Notes under the pieces: model-generated
What the model was told of the DNA's origin: nothing
The model's input: only the letters and a program-made list of their open reading frames with translations
The model's database searches: none
Part shown: piece by piece, positions 1 through 9,223 of the stretch
Layout of the letters: every line of letters begins with the position of its first letter
Numbering within the stretch: the stretch's first letter is position 1
Program-made: the position numbers and the translations under genes
Assembly: GCA_949288175.1 (NCBI GenBank)
Contig: CASEIV010000003.1
Location: 125,625-189,624 of the forward strand
Direction: 5' to 3'
Origin: an uncultured Eubacteriales bacterium
GTDB lineage: Bacteria; Bacillota; Clostridia; TANB77; CAG-508
DNA length: 64,000 nt

Positions 1-460
1 TAATAGAATTACTATTATCTAGTAAATAATTAATGAATTTTTCTTTTTATAATTATGTAATGTTTCTAAACATAATTCCTTTAAATATATTATCATAAAC
101 TATTTTAATTATCAAATTTCATTTAAATAATATAAAAAATTTTTTTCAAATCGTATTATTTATATTAAATATATCAGAAGAATTTAATTTTCTCAACAAT
201 TTGAATTTTATATTCAGATTGTAGCTGATAATATTATTATCTATGAATTTTCCGAACAGGAAATTTGTATATCGAATCTCTATAGCACTTGGTTTCAATA
301 CTATTACAAAGGATATTTTTCCGTGCAAATCCTCCGTGCAGATTCCGTGCACGAAATAAAAATCAATGAATAATGACAAATAATTTTGAAAATAGATTGA
401 ATAGTGAAAATAGCTAAAATGCAATCATATCAATACTTTCAAATACTTCTGAATAAAAAT
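1..460. other. AT-rich flank without a convincing gene
   Basis: No ORF here has a ribosome-binding site and protein-like composition. The only frame of any length (146-424, minus) has no SD and a composition typical of AT-rich noise. The only local structure is the heptamer CCGTGCA three times in 31 bases (321-327, 334-340, 345-351). Confidence 0.6.
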
Positions 461-496
461 AAAAAAAGCTGAAATTGGTTAAAATTTCAACTTTTT
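461..496 (-). terminator. Rho-independent terminator of tRNA-Leu
   Basis: Read on the minus strand, an AAAGTTGAAATT / AATTTCAGCTTT hairpin with a short loop is followed by a run of seven T. It begins directly at the encoded CCA end of the tRNA, so the tRNA is probably the last product of its transcript. Confidence 0.8.
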
Positions 497-583
497 GGTG
501 CAGATGGCCGGAATCGAACCGGCACGGTTTATTCAACCGCAGGATTTTAAGTCCTGTGCGTCTACCAGTTCCGCCACATCTGC
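496..583 (-). tRNA. tRNA-Leu (anticodon UAA)
   Basis: The minus strand gives a class II tRNA with acceptor stem GCAGATG/CATCTGC, discriminator A and an encoded CCA. The anticodon arm CAGGA-CTTAAAA-TCCTG places TAA at positions 34-36. A long variable arm follows and then the T arm with GGTTCGATTCC. The 88-nt length and large variable arm fit tRNA-Leu, decoding UUA (and UUG by wobble). The position was set by eye from the acceptor pairing. Confidence 0.96.
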
Positions 584-675
584 ATATTTAAACTGGTTTT
601 ATCTTGACGACAATAGTTATTATAATATTTGTTCTTTTTTTTGTCAATAGGTTTTCTATATTTTTTTAAATTTTA

Positions 676-712
676 TAAAAATTTTAAGAAGCCTGTGAGA
701 TTTTAGGCTTCT
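676..712 (-). terminator. Terminator of carD
   Basis: On the minus strand GAAGCCT and AGGCTTC form a 7-bp stem followed by a T-rich tail, a few bases after the carD stop codon. Confidence 0.65.
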
Positions 713-725
713 ATGGGTTAATATT

Positions 726-1292
726 TTAATTATCGCTTGTTCCTGTTCCTTCAAAAGGTATGAATTTATTTACGACACTTTCTGTTGATACATCTTCTGC
801 TCTAAACATCATAAATGATGTATTAATTTTATTTTCAACTAATTGTTCTACTTCTTCTTGTGTTGCATGTTCTGCTAAAACTAATTCACTAACTAAGATT
901 TGTTTTGCATTGTTTAGCATTTTTTTCTCGCCTGTTGAAAGACCTTTTTCTTTTTGTTTAAAGCTTAAATTTCTAACGACATCCGCTATTTCATAAATAT
1001 CTCCGCTCTTCATCTTTTCCATATTATCTCTATAGCGTTTATTCCAATTTTTATCCATAGCTGTTTCATCTTGCTCTAAAACTCCAAATACTTTATCTGC
1101 TGATTCTTTGTTAATTATATTTCTAACCCCAACTTCTTCTGCTTTTGCGGTTGGTATCATTACTTTAACCTCACCTGGCATTTTTAAAATATAATAAGAC
1201 TGTTTTTGTCCTAAAATATCTTTTTCTTCTATTGCATCTATTGTTCCTGCCCCGTGCATTGGGTATACGATTTTGTCTCCTACATTGAACAT
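726..1292 (-). CDS. CarD/CdnL family RNA polymerase-binding regulator
   Basis: 188 aa. The N-terminus (MFNVGDKIVYPMHGAGTI) is the start of the RNAP-interaction Tudor-like domain of CarD/CdnL/TRCF proteins; the rest is the helical DNA-binding domain. Known members bind the RNAP beta subunit and stabilise open complexes, often at rRNA and housekeeping promoters. An in-frame ATG lies 21 bases upstream, but AAAGGAG sits about 8 bases before the ATG at 1292, so that start is chosen. The gene follows dut on the same strand with a terminator between them, so it is probably transcribed separately. Confidence 0.9.
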   Translation of the reverse strand: MFNVGDKIVYPMHGAGTIDAIEEKDILGQKQSYYILKMPGEVKVMIPTAKAEEVGVRNIINKESADKVFGVLEQDETAMDKNWNKRYRDNMEKMKSGDIYEIADVVRNLSFKQKEKGLSTGEKKMLNNAKQILVSELVLAEHATQEEVEQLVENKINTSFMMFRAEDVSTESVVNKFIPFEGTGTSDN

Positions 1293-1403
1293 GTAAGTCA
1301 CTCCTTTCAGCATTTTTATTTATTTGGCAGAAAAAATATAATAAAGTTATGTCAATACCTTTTAATAACTTTATTGGATTTTTTAACCATATCTATTATA
1401 CAA

Positions 1404-1436
1404 CAAAAAACGGTAAAAGTCAAAGCCATTACCGTC
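1404..1436 (-). terminator. Terminator of dut
   Basis: On the minus strand ACGGTAA and TTTACCGT pair and are followed by six T. It lies between dut and carD. Confidence 0.75.
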
Positions 1437-1506
1437 AATTTTTATGTATATTTTCCTTATATCCCTTATCGCTCTAAGAAGAAATTTTTTTACATATTTT
1501 TGGAAT

Positions 1507-1968
1507 TTATTTTGTCGTTGAACCAAACCCTCCGACTCTTTCTCCTTCTGCTACATCATCATCTGTTATTAAATATTTTTGGAAAATCGCTTGTCCAATT
1601 GCTTCTCCTTTTTTTATAACTACATCTTCTTCTTTTATGTTATAAAAGGCAAACATGAAATGTCCATCATTATCTGGATTTCCATAATAGTCTTTGTCTA
1701 TCACACCTACACTATTTGCCATAATTAATCCTTTCTTTTTTGGATTAGAACTACGGTTATACAATAATAATACTTCATCATCTTGCATATATGCTTTTAA
1801 TCCTGTTTTTACTAATGTTGGATTTGCTCCTTTTTTAAAGCTTGGAATGATTGTATCTTCTGCTGCTTCTATATCATATCCTGCACTATATTTTGTTTTT
1901 CTAATTGGAAGATTTATTTGTTTATCCTCAAATCCTTTTGCAATTTCAAATCCTCTCTTTTTTTCCAT
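1507..1968 (-). CDS. dut: dUTP diphosphatase (dUTPase)
   Basis: 153 aa, close to the usual trimeric dUTPase size. It hydrolyses dUTP to dUMP and pyrophosphate, keeping uracil out of DNA and feeding dTMP synthesis. The five family motifs are in order: SAGYD (28-32), RSS (72-74), GVIDKDYYG (88-96, with the catalytic Asp and the Tyr), GQAIFQK, and a C-terminal RVGGFGSTTK (144-153) that closes the site. GAAGGAGG precedes the ATG. The start and the complete motif set leave little doubt. It is a single gene with its own terminator. Confidence 0.95.
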   Translation of the reverse strand: MEKKRGFEIAKGFEDKQINLPIRKTKYSAGYDIEAAEDTIIPSFKKGANPTLVKTGLKAYMQDDEVLLLYNRSSNPKKKGLIMANSVGVIDKDYYGNPDNDGHFMFAFYNIKEEDVVIKKGEAIGQAIFQKYLITDDDVAEGERVGGFGSTTK

Positions 1969-2037
1969 TTTTAGTCCTCCTTCTATTTTATACTTTTATC
2001 GTTTGTATTTTTTCATAATATTTTATAATTGTCAAGT

Positions 2038-2075
2038 GTCCAATTGAGGGATTTTGGGGACGGACTCAATTGGAC
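2038..2075. repeat. REP-like palindrome (GTCCC-core family)
   Basis: Perfect 11-bp inverted arms GTCCAATTGAG / CTCAATTGGAC surround a core reading, on the minus strand, GAGTCCGTCCCCAAAATCCC. The same core recurs at 28228-28256 and, with one change, at 45476-45513. Confidence 0.7.
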
Positions 2076-2108
2076 AAAACAAAACAGACTACTATTTCGC
2101 AGTCTGTT
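2076..2108 (-). terminator. Terminator of spoVS
   Basis: On the minus strand AACAGACT and AGTCTGTT pair around a 10-base loop and are followed by TTGTTTTG, just past the spoVS stop. Confidence 0.75.
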
Positions 2109-2124
2109 ATTTATTGTATAGGAA

Positions 2125-2388
2125 CTATCCTCTTGATTCCACTATTAATTTGATACCTGTTCTATCTTCTCCTTCTACCTCCACTTCTGCAAATGCAGGT
2201 ATACAAACTAAGTCCACACCAGATGGTGCCACAAAGCCTCTTGCTATTGCAACTGCTTTTACCGCTTGATTTAATGCTCCTGCTCCGATTGCTTGCATTT
2301 CTGCTTTGTTTGATTCTTTTACTAATCCAGCAATTGCTCCTGCTACTGAATTAGGATTTGATTTTGATGAAATTTTTAAAACTTCCAT
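2125..2388 (-). CDS. spoVS: Stage V sporulation protein S
   Basis: 87 aa, the normal size of SpoVS, a small nucleic-acid-binding (Alba-like) protein needed for completion of sporulation in Bacillus. MEVLKISSKSNPNSVAGAIA and the following Gly/Ala-rich helices match the family throughout. Thirteen in-frame codons upstream of 2388 are open, but AGGAGG lies just before the ATG at 2388. The gene order rny, ymdB, spoVS is the one known from Bacillus subtilis, which supports all three calls. Confidence 0.95.
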   Translation of the reverse strand: MEVLKISSKSNPNSVAGAIAGLVKESNKAEMQAIGAGALNQAVKAVAIARGFVAPSGVDLVCIPAFAEVEVEGEDRTGIKLIVESRG

Positions 2389-2590
2389 TTTCTTTTGCCT
2401 CCTATAATTTTTATTTTTTTGTTGCAACTCTTACAGTTTGTATTTTACATTATCTGGAAATTTGTGTAAAGTATTTTTTATAAAAATTTATAGGTTTTCA
2501 TCGCAATAAATCTACTAATTCGACATTTTTTATATTATTACAAAAATCTCTTTGTATTCATTATAATGGTTGATTTTATTATTCATTTTT

Positions 2591-3361
2591 TTACACATTA
2601 ATTCTTGTTATCGTTTTTACTTTATTGGTTTGATCATTAATATCATAAATAACACCATTTAACATTCCTTCTCCTGAAGCTACTTTATATCTTTCTGGTA
2701 GGGACGTCTCAAATCTTTTTAAAGCTACAGAAACATCCATTCCTAATGCTGAATTTTTTGTTCCTGTCATCCCTATATCACTAATATATGCTGTTCCTTT
2801 TGGTAATATTTTTTCATCTGCTGTTTGTACATGTGTATGTGTTCCAAAAACTGCTGTAACTTTACCATCTAGATAATATCCCATTGTGATTTTTTCTCCT
2901 GTTGCTTCAGCATGAAAATCTACAATAATGATATCTACTTTGTCTTTTATTTTCTTTATAATATCTTTTACTACCAAAAACGGACTTTCTGATAATACAT
3001 TTATATAGACTCTTCCAATTAAATTGATAACTGCTATTTTTTTATTTTTACATTCATATATGCCATATCCTTTACCTACTACTCCTTTTGGATAATTCGC
3101 AGGTCTAATTAATTTAGGATGGTCTATAAATTTAAAGATGTCCTTTTTTCCCCATGTATGATTTCCCATTGTTACTACATCCACATTTTGGGCTATAATA
3201 TCATTAAAATTTTTTTCTGTAATTCCCATTCCTTCTGCTGCATTTTCTCCATTGACAATTACAAAATCAATTTCTTCTTTTTGTCTAATTTGGTATAATT
3301 TATTTTTTAATTCCTTAATTCCTGTTTCTCCAATAATATCCCCCACTGCTAAAATTTTCAA
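2591..3361 (-). CDS. ymdB: YmdB-type metallophosphoesterase (2',3'-cyclic nucleotide phosphodiesterase family)
   Basis: About 256 aa. The N-terminal KILAVGDIIGE, VNGENAAEG, TMGNHTWGK, VDFHAEAT and FGTHTHVQTAD blocks supply the Asp, Glu, Asn and His ligands of the two-metal calcineurin-like site and match the TIGR00282/YmdB family. In Bacillus YmdB hydrolyses 2',3'-cAMP and affects biofilm and motility decisions. An ATG lies at 3367 but abuts the AAGGA SD, so the TTG at 3361 (giving MKILAVGD) is the better start. It is downstream of rny and upstream of spoVS. Confidence 0.93.
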   Translation of the reverse strand: MKILAVGDIIGETGIKELKNKLYQIRQKEEIDFVIVNGENAAEGMGITEKNFNDIIAQNVDVVTMGNHTWGKKDIFKFIDHPKLIRPANYPKGVVGKGYGIYECKNKKIAVINLIGRVYINVLSESPFLVVKDIIKKIKDKVDIIIVDFHAEATGEKITMGYYLDGKVTAVFGTHTHVQTADEKILPKGTAYISDIGMTGTKNSALGMDVSVALKRFETSLPERYKVASGEGMLNGVIYDINDQTNKVKTITRINV

Positions 3362-3464
3362 AACCATTCCTTCTTTCTATATTTTTTATACAGTAATATC
3401 ATACTATATTTTTTTCTAATTCGCAAGAGCGGCTCTATTATGAAATTTATCATCCACATACTAG

Positions 3465-3528
3465 AACAATAGCGGGCTTTCTTAAACATTTTTTCTGTTC
3501 ATAACATTTCAAGGCTCGCGTCATTGTT
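3465..3528. repeat. Imperfect hairpin between rny and ymdB
   Basis: The arms AACAATAGCGGGCTTTC and, in reverse complement, AACAATGACGCGAGCC pair imperfectly. A related ACAATAGCGG sequence occurs near 27040. It looks like a degraded member of the intergenic hairpins seen elsewhere in this window. Confidence 0.4.
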
Positions 3529-3537
3529 TCCTATTCA

Positions 3538-3569
3538 ACAAAAAGAACCCAGCTTAAAACTGAGTTCTC
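3538..3569 (-). terminator. Terminator of rny
   Basis: On the minus strand AGAACTCAG and CTGGGTTCT (one G-T pair) are followed by TTTTTG, directly after the rny stop. Confidence 0.75.
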
Positions 3570-3573
3570 TTCC

Positions 3574-5115
3574 TTATTTTGCATAATCAACTGTTCTTGT
3601 TTCTCTAATAACATTAACTTTAATTTGTCCTGGATAATCCATTTCATTTTCAATCTTTTTAGAAACATCTCTTGCTAAGATTGTCATTTGGTCATCTGAA
3701 ATCTTTTCTGGTTTTACCATAACTCTAATTTCACGACCAGCTTGTATAGCAAAAGATTTTTCAACTCCATCAAATGAGTCTGCAATTTCTTCAAGATTTT
3801 GTAATCTTTTAATATATGCTTCTAATGTTTCTCTTCTAGCTCCTGGTCTTGATGCTGATATAGCATCTGCTGCTTGTACTAAAACAGCTTCTAAAGTTTG
3901 AGGTTCTACATCTCCATGATGAGCTTCTACTGCATTAATCACTAATGGATTTTCTTTATATTTTTTCAATACTTCTACACCAATCTCTACGTGGGTTCCT
4001 TCCATATCATGGTCTAATGCTTTTCCAATATCATGTAGTAAACCTGCTCTTCTAGCACGTTTTGCATCTAATCCTAATTCCTCTGCCATAATTCTTGCTA
4101 AATTTGAAACTTCTATTGAATGGTTTAATACATTTTGCCCATAACTTGTTCTGTATTTTAATTTTCCAATTAATCTTACTAAATCTGGATGTAATCCAAT
4201 CACACCTGTTTCTAATACAGCTCTTTCTCCTTCTTCTTTGATGGTTGCATCTAATTCTTCTTTAGCCTTTTCTACCATTTCTTCAATTTTTGCTGGATGG
4301 ATTCTTCCATCATCAATTAATTTTTCTAATGCAATTCTTGCAACTTCTCTTCTTAATGGGTCAAAACCTGACAATACGACAGCTTCCGGTGTATCATCGA
4401 TTATTAAATCAATTCCTGTTAATGTTTCCAATGCTTTTATATTTCTACCTTCTCTACCAATAATTCTTCCTTTCATATCATCATTAGGAAGTGGAACAAT
4501 TGATACTGTTGTTTCTTGTGAATGATCTGCTGCACATTTTTGTACTGCATAACACAAAATTTCTTTTGCATTTTTATTTGCATCCTCTTTTGCTTTCTGT
4601 TCTTTTTCTCTAATTAAGGTTGCCTTTTCTGCGGTCAATTCCTTATCCATTTCTGCAAGTAATCTTTGCTTTGCTTCTTCTTTACTTAAAGATGCAATTT
4701 TTTGAAGTTCGACTATTTCTTGGTCATGCAATTTTTCTAATTCTTCTTTTTCTTTTTCAATATCTTCTCTTTCCCTTTCTAATTCTTGTTCTCTCTTTTC
4801 AAAAATCTCTGCACGCTTTTCTAAATTTTCCTCTTTTTGAATTAGTCTCGCTTCTTGTTTTTGTATTTCGCCCCTTCTTTCTTTAATCTCTTGATCCAAT
4901 TCTTTTCTATTATTCATAATTTCTTCTTTGGCTTTGAAAATCTCTTCTTTCTTTAGATTTTCTCCTTCTTTTTTTGCTAAATCAATTAATCTTTTAGCCT
5001 CATTTTCTGCTCCTTGAATTTTAGATTCTGCAACTTTTTTTCTGTATACCATTCCTACAAAAAATCCTATTGCAAGTGAGATTAAGACAGCGGCGATAAT
5101 GATTACAATAGTCAT
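3574..5115 (-). CDS. rny: Ribonuclease Y
   Basis: 513 aa, the usual RNase Y length. It is a membrane-anchored endoribonuclease that starts turnover of many mRNAs. The sequence shows one N-terminal transmembrane helix (residues about 1-22), a long charged coiled coil to about residue 190, a KH domain with [15 protein letters not shown], and an HD domain with the metal-binding [10 protein letters not shown]. The first ATG (5121) is directly next to AAGAGGTG, so the second ATG at 5115 has the workable spacing. It is followed by ymdB and spoVS but has its own terminator. Confidence 0.96.
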   Translation of the reverse strand: MTIVIIIAAVLISLAIGFFVGMVYRKKVAESKIQGAENEAKRLIDLAKKEGENLKKEEIFKAKEEIMNNRKELDQEIKERRGEIQKQEARLIQKEENLEKRAEIFEKREQELEREREDIEKEKEELEKLHDQEIVELQKIASLSKEEAKQRLLAEMDKELTAEKATLIREKEQKAKEDANKNAKEILCYAVQKCAADHSQETTVSIVPLPNDDMKGRIIGREGRNIKALETLTGIDLIIDDTPEAVVLSGFDPLRREVARIALEKLIDDGRIHPAKIEEMVEKAKEELDATIKEEGERAVLETGVIGLHPDLVRLIGKLKYRTSYGQNVLNHSIEVSNLARIMAEELGLDAKRARRAGLLHDIGKALDHDMEGTHVEIGVEVLKKYKENPLVINAVEAHHGDVEPQTLEAVLVQAADAISASRPGARRETLEAYIKRLQNLEEIADSFDGVEKSFAIQAGREIRVMVKPEKISDDQMTILARDVSKKIENEMDYPGQIKVNVIRETRTVDYAK

Positions 5116-5149
5116 AATCATACACCTCTTTCTTATTTAATTTTCAATG

Positions 5150-5423
5150 TTCGAAATAAATATATATGTTTATATGAATATATTTTTTCCTACCATATCT
5201 ATTTTATCTTTATTATTGTAAACTGTCAAGCATTTTGACATAAAAACCATAATTCACATTAAATATACGTCTCTGTTCAGACTAGTGGACAGGGGGGAAG
5301 TATTTATAAATTATTTCATTACGAATGTGATTGGAAAATATTTAGAAATTCTTAAAGCATTTTATGGAAAATGTTCACGTCGAACGTAGTGAGGACTAAG
5401 TGAAAGGGCGCCAACATATATAC
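5150..5423. other. Gene-free spacer upstream of rny
   Basis: About 270 bases without a plausible gene. It contains GC-richer patches (GACAGGGGGG near 5290 and GTCGAACGTAGTGAGGAC near 5380). The latter resembles the GTGAGGA core of the long hairpins at 50.3 and 56.8 kb, but no long stem is visible here. It may be an eroded hairpin element. Confidence 0.35.
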
Positions 5424-5459
5424 AATAAAGCAGACAGTTTAAATACTATCTGCTTTATT
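5424..5459 (-). terminator. Terminator overlapping the stop codon of the ComEC-like gene
   Basis: A stem of about 15 bp (AATAAAGCAGA pairing with TCTGCTTTATT) with a 6-base loop. Its right arm contains the TAA of the gene ending at 5455. Confidence 0.75.
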
Positions 5460-6381
5460 TTGAGTTATTTGTAGTTTTTATTTGTATTGTATTTCCATCA
5501 GATGTCATTTGAATTGTTCCATCCTCATCTGTTTTATATATTTCACTTCCGATATTATGCAATTTATCAATTGTTTCTTGTGTTGGTAATCCATAAGAAT
5601 TATCTTTTCCAGCCATAATAATTGCATATTTCGGTTGTACTTGTTCTAAAAAGCTTTTGCTACTACTGGTACTAGATCCATGATGTCCTACTTTTAATAC
5701 ATCTGTTTTTGGCCAAATAATTGTTTCTTCATTTTCCTCTTCTGCATCTCCCATAAATAAGTAACTTGTATTTCCAAATTCTAATCTAAGAACAAGTGAT
5801 GATACATTTAAATTATCTTTATCTAGTATAGGCTCTGTCATAAATTCTCCTACTGCTTGTCCTAGCTCAATTTTATCACCTTTATTAGGTGCTGTTACTG
5901 TTAAATTTTTGTTTTCTATTGCTTCTAATACATCTTCAAATGTTTTGGTTGTTGTTTCAATTTTTGGCATATAAATTTGTCCAATGTCAAAATTGTTTAT
6001 CACATTATCTAATCCACCAATATGATCTTCGTGCGGATGTGTTCCTACTAAATAATCTATCTTTGTAATCCCAAGATTTTGTAAGTACTTGACAACCATT
6101 TCTCCTGCCTCATTTGTTCCTGCATCTATTAACATGATTTTATCTTGATTTCGGACTAAAATACTATCTGCTTGTCCAACATCTATAAAATCTATTAACA
6201 AATCTTCTTGTGCCACAAACTCTATCTGTTGTTCGTTTTGTGAATTGGTTTGTTTATCTACATTTGAAATTGTATTTATAAATTCTTCATTAGTTCCTAA
6301 TATACCTGCAATTCCTAGTATAATGACAGTTATGATACCTGATAAAATTCTTTTGGTACTTATTTTTCTCCTTCTTGTCAT
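5455..6381 (-). CDS. ComEC/Rec2-like metallo-beta-lactamase-fold hydrolase, membrane-anchored
   Basis: 308 aa. A basic N-terminus and one transmembrane helix (about residues 10-30) are followed by the hydrolase domain that in ComEC is the soluble C-terminal part. The metal motif THPHEDHIGG is at residues 114-122, with FMGDAEEE and KVGHHGSS later. It lacks the ComEC channel, so it is a stand-alone extracytoplasmic hydrolase; the nuclease role suggested for ComEC's domain is a family inference. AAAGGAGG lies before the ATG at 6381, so the upstream ATG (6399) is rejected. The DUF3006 gene just upstream is a common partner. Confidence 0.85.
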   Translation of the reverse strand: MTRRRKISTKRILSGIITVIILGIAGILGTNEEFINTISNVDKQTNSQNEQQIEFVAQEDLLIDFIDVGQADSILVRNQDKIMLIDAGTNEAGEMVVKYLQNLGITKIDYLVGTHPHEDHIGGLDNVINNFDIGQIYMPKIETTTKTFEDVLEAIENKNLTVTAPNKGDKIELGQAVGEFMTEPILDKDNLNVSSLVLRLEFGNTSYLFMGDAEEENEETIIWPKTDVLKVGHHGSSTSSSKSFLEQVQPKYAIIMAGKDNSYGLPTQETIDKLHNIGSEIYKTDEDGTIQMTSDGNTIQIKTTNNSK

Positions 6382-6485
6382 CTTTTGCCTCCTTTTCATT
6401 TTTTCTTATGTTTGATCATCTAGTTTTCTTTATTCTTAGCACAAAGCCTTGTTCTTGTATAGGAAAAACTTGATTTTCCTATATT

Positions 6486-6815
6486 TTAATTCCATAATTT
6501 GTTCATTTTATCTTGTATTCTATTAGTTTCTTCTTTTGTCAATTCTTCATTATATGTATATTTTCCATTTACATATTGCAAAATACTTCCCTCTTTTATA
6601 TTTTCTGGTAACATATCTTTTTCTACATTTTTTATTTCATTTGTTTTCCTGTTTTCTAATACAGCATATTCCCCTTCAAATCTATCTACAGAATATTCTT
6701 CTATGGCATCTAATTTTTTTGCTAATTCCATTTCTTCTGAAGTGTTATTTTGTTTTATTTCATTTTTCATATCTGTCATTTTTTCTTGTATATGGTTAAA
6801 TATTTCTAAATCCAA
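6486..6815 (-). CDS. DUF3006 domain protein
   Basis: 109 aa. The C-terminal part (YSVDRFEGEYAVLEN onward) matches the small DUF3006 domain, whose function is unknown. The N-terminal 45 residues are charged and helical. The start is a TTG at 6815 with AAAGGAGG eight bases upstream. It lies about 100 bases ahead of the ComEC-like hydrolase on the same strand; this pairing recurs in Firmicutes and suggests a shared function, but none is known. Confidence 0.75.
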   Translation of the reverse strand: MDLEIFNHIQEKMTDMKNEIKQNNTSEEMELAKKLDAIEEYSVDRFEGEYAVLENRKTNEIKNVEKDMLPENIKEGSILQYVNGKYTYNEELTKEETNRIQDKMNKLWN

Positions 6816-6856
6816 TATACTTACCTCCTTTTAAAATAATGTTATTATCTTAAAAT

Positions 6857-6904
6857 ATATAGCAGTATATAAATAATCTTTACCTTATTTATATACTGCT
6901 ATAT
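6857..6904. terminator. Strong hairpin terminator after the ABC permease
   Basis: A perfect 20-bp inverted repeat (ATATAGCAGTATATAAATAA and its complement) around an 8-base loop lies just past the end of the permease gene. T-rich sequence follows on the minus strand. Confidence 0.75.
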
Positions 6905-6939
6905 CAAATTTGTCAAATCCTTATTTATATATTCATACT

Positions 6940-8184
6940 TTAATTATTTTTATCTCTATATACCTTTACAATATCCTTAAATGTCATTTTTGTTCCATAA
7001 TTTAATATCGCATTTGAGTAAATCTTAATAGCTACTTGTGCAATGATTAATATTGTAATCACTAATACTACAATTGATAATATAATTTCTGAAGTTGACG
7101 CAATTCCCATCATAATTCTAAATGGCATACAAAATGGTGATGAAATTGGGAAGATTGCTGCAAATTGGTTTAATTCGCTTGTTGGATTCATCATCGTAAA
7201 ATATGATAAATAGAATCCAACTACTGCAAGTATAGCAACAGGTGTATTAGCTGATTGTATATCCTCTGGTTTGCTTACTGTTGAACCTGTTAATGCATAT
7301 AATAAAGCATATGCTAAATATCCTAAGATAAAGTATACAATTGTCATAATTGCCAAATATGGTGTCATTGTTGACATATCTAAAACAGAATTTAATAATT
7401 CTGGTTCTAAACATATTTTAGCAGATATTAATGCTACACCAACAATTAGGCATATTTGTATCAATCCTACAATACCAATTCCTATGGTTTTTCCTAATAC
7501 AATCGTTCTTGGTGATGTTGATGTTACTAATGTTTCCATGATTTTTGAAGTCTTTTCTGTCGTAATAGAACTTGATACTTGATATGCACAGAAATAGATT
7601 GCATAGAATAACACAATTGATAATAGCATAATAACAACTAGATTCCCACTGACTTCCTGCTCTTCGGTTTGTTCTATCGTAAACTCAAAATTTGGAGACA
7701 AGCTTGCAATTTGTTCTGGGGTCAATCCTAATTTTGAAATCTGTAAATTTGTATAAAGTGTATTAATCGTATTCATTAAATCTTCTGGAACCATAGCTAC
7801 TTGTGTCATATTTTCTACAATATATCTTAATTTATATGTTCCATCTTCTTTTTGCTCGATAATCATTGCCTGGTCAATATCTTTATTTTCTATTCTTCCT
7901 TTTATGTCATCAAAAGAAACTTCATTATTGGCAACTTGAACATTATATCCTAGTTCCATTTGATTGATACTTTGCAATGTTCCTTCAAATAAATTGGTAC
8001 TATCTACAATTAATATTTTTGTTTCTCCAGCATTTTCGTTATCACCTGTAATCGCTTTCATGATATTCGGAATGTTAATCCCTATGACAATTAATACTAA
8101 AATAATTAATGTTGATATGATAAAAGATTTTCTTTTTGCCATATCTTTTATCGTAAATGCAATAACGGTTTTTAAATCTCTCAT
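6940..8184 (-). CDS. ABC-2 type exporter permease (NatB-like)
   Basis: 414 aa. One N-terminal transmembrane helix (about 20-40), a large extracytoplasmic domain (about 45-175), then a cluster of five or so hydrophobic segments to the C-terminus. This is the layout of the ABC-2 permeases of NatAB-type exporters. Known relatives export Na+ or small molecules, but the substrate cannot be told from sequence. SD GAAAGGAA precedes the ATG. It is downstream of its ATPase (8336-9223), separated by a long-hairpin element that may lower permease expression. Confidence 0.88.
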   Translation of the reverse strand: MRDLKTVIAFTIKDMAKRKSFIISTLIILVLIVIGINIPNIMKAITGDNENAGETKILIVDSTNLFEGTLQSINQMELGYNVQVANNEVSFDDIKGRIENKDIDQAMIIEQKEDGTYKLRYIVENMTQVAMVPEDLMNTINTLYTNLQISKLGLTPEQIASLSPNFEFTIEQTEEQEVSGNLVVIMLLSIVLFYAIYFCAYQVSSSITTEKTSKIMETLVTSTSPRTIVLGKTIGIGIVGLIQICLIVGVALISAKICLEPELLNSVLDMSTMTPYLAIMTIVYFILGYLAYALLYALTGSTVSKPEDIQSANTPVAILAVVGFYLSYFTMMNPTSELNQFAAIFPISSPFCMPFRIMMGIASTSEIILSIVVLVITILIIAQVAIKIYSNAILNYGTKMTFKDIVKVYRDKNN

Positions 8185-8211
8185 ATTACTTATTCCTTTC
8201 TTTATATAATA

Positions 8212-8338
8212 TAATTCTAAAAAGAATTAGTATATTGCTAGGCAGACAAGATTAAAATCAATGAGGCGTGCTATTTGCACGTTGAATTGATTTTAATTGC
8301 AGTCTAACGACGCAAGATGCTGATTATTTTTAGAATTA
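8212..8338. repeat. Long-hairpin element A (between ABC ATPase and permease)
   Basis: Outer arms beginning TAATTCTAAAAAGAATTAG pair with the segment ending TGATTATTTTTAGAATTA. The inner arms ATTAAAATCAAT / ATTGATTTTAAT are perfect. The core has GAGGCGTGCTATTTGCACGTTGA, given here as GAGGCGTGC and GCACGTTGA halves. The right arm runs into the stop codon of the ATPase gene. The right arm shares TCAG(C/T)ATCTTGC (minus strand) with element B. Confidence 0.7.
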
Positions 8339-9223
8339 GCCCACCTTTTCTATAAAAATATCATTTAATGTTGGTTTCTTAATTTCAAACTTATCTACTT
8401 CTATATGATTTGTAACCAACCTTTCTAACAATTGGTGAGCTTTTTCTTCAGAATCAATTTTAATAGAATATTCATTATTTTTAGAAAATTCTATCTCCAT
8501 ACCAAATTCTTTAATGTATTCATCTATATTCTTGTCTGCAGATAATTCTAATCGATTTGCTTTATATCCTTCTTTAATTTCCTTTAAATTTCCTTTTAAA
8601 ACAGTTTTCCCTTTATTTAATATCAAAATGTCAGTACAAAATTCTTCTATAGATGCCATTTGATGACTAGACATAATAATATATTTTCCTTCTTTTACTA
8701 AATCAATAATCACATTTTTTAAGATTTCAGAATTTACTGGGTCTAATCCACTAAATGGTTCATCTAGCACAATTAATTCTGGGTCATGAATAATCGCTGT
8801 CATAAATTGAATTTTTTGTTGATTTCCTTTTGACAATTTCTCAGCTGGCATTGGTATATATTCTTCTACCTTCAAGACCTTTGCCCATTTTTTAATTGCT
8901 GTATCTGCATCTTTTTGGCTCATACCTTTTAATTTTGCAAAATACATCAATTGATCATATATTTTTGTTTTTGGATAAACACCTCTTTCTTCTGGTAAAT
9001 ATCCAAAATTCACGCTCTTTCTTTCAACCTTTTTTCCATTCCAGGTAATTTCACCTGTATCTTTTTTGATAATTCCAAGAAGCATTCTAATGGTTGTTGT
9101 TTTACCAGCACCATTTGTACCTAGTAACCCAAATACACCTGGTTTATCAACTTCAAAAGAAATATTATCTACTGCTTGTTTTCCAACAAACTTCTTAGAA
9201 ACATTTTCAAGTTTTAATCCCAT
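8336..9223 (-). CDS. ABC transporter ATP-binding protein (NatA-like)
   Basis: 295 aa. Walker A GTNGAGKT is at residues 35-42, the signature LSKGN at 130-134, Walker B IVLDEP at 151-156, and a switch His in MSSHQ. The C-terminal 75 residues match the DUF4162-type extension of NatA-like exporter ATPases. It powers the permease encoded immediately downstream. GGAGGATAAAAG precedes the ATG. The gene's last codons lie in the right arm of a long hairpin. Confidence 0.92.
   Translation of the reverse strand: MGLKLENVSKKFVGKQAVDNISFEVDKPGVFGLLGTNGAGKTTTIRMLLGIIKKDTGEITWNGKKVERKSVNFGYLPEERGVYPKTKIYDQLMYFAKLKGMSQKDADTAIKKWAKVLKVEEYIPMPAEKLSKGNQQKIQFMTAIIHDPELIVLDEPFSGLDPVNSEILKNVIIDLVKEGKYIIMSSHQMASIEEFCTDILILNKGKTVLKGNLKEIKEGYKANRLELSADKNIDEYIKEFGMEIEFSKNNEYSIKIDSEEKAHQLLERLVTNHIEVDKFEIKKPTLNDIFIEKVG

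Noticed and set aside
146..424. 92-codon minus-strand frame
   Set aside because: No SD, noise-like composition rich in Phe, Tyr, Ile and Asn, and no neighbour support.
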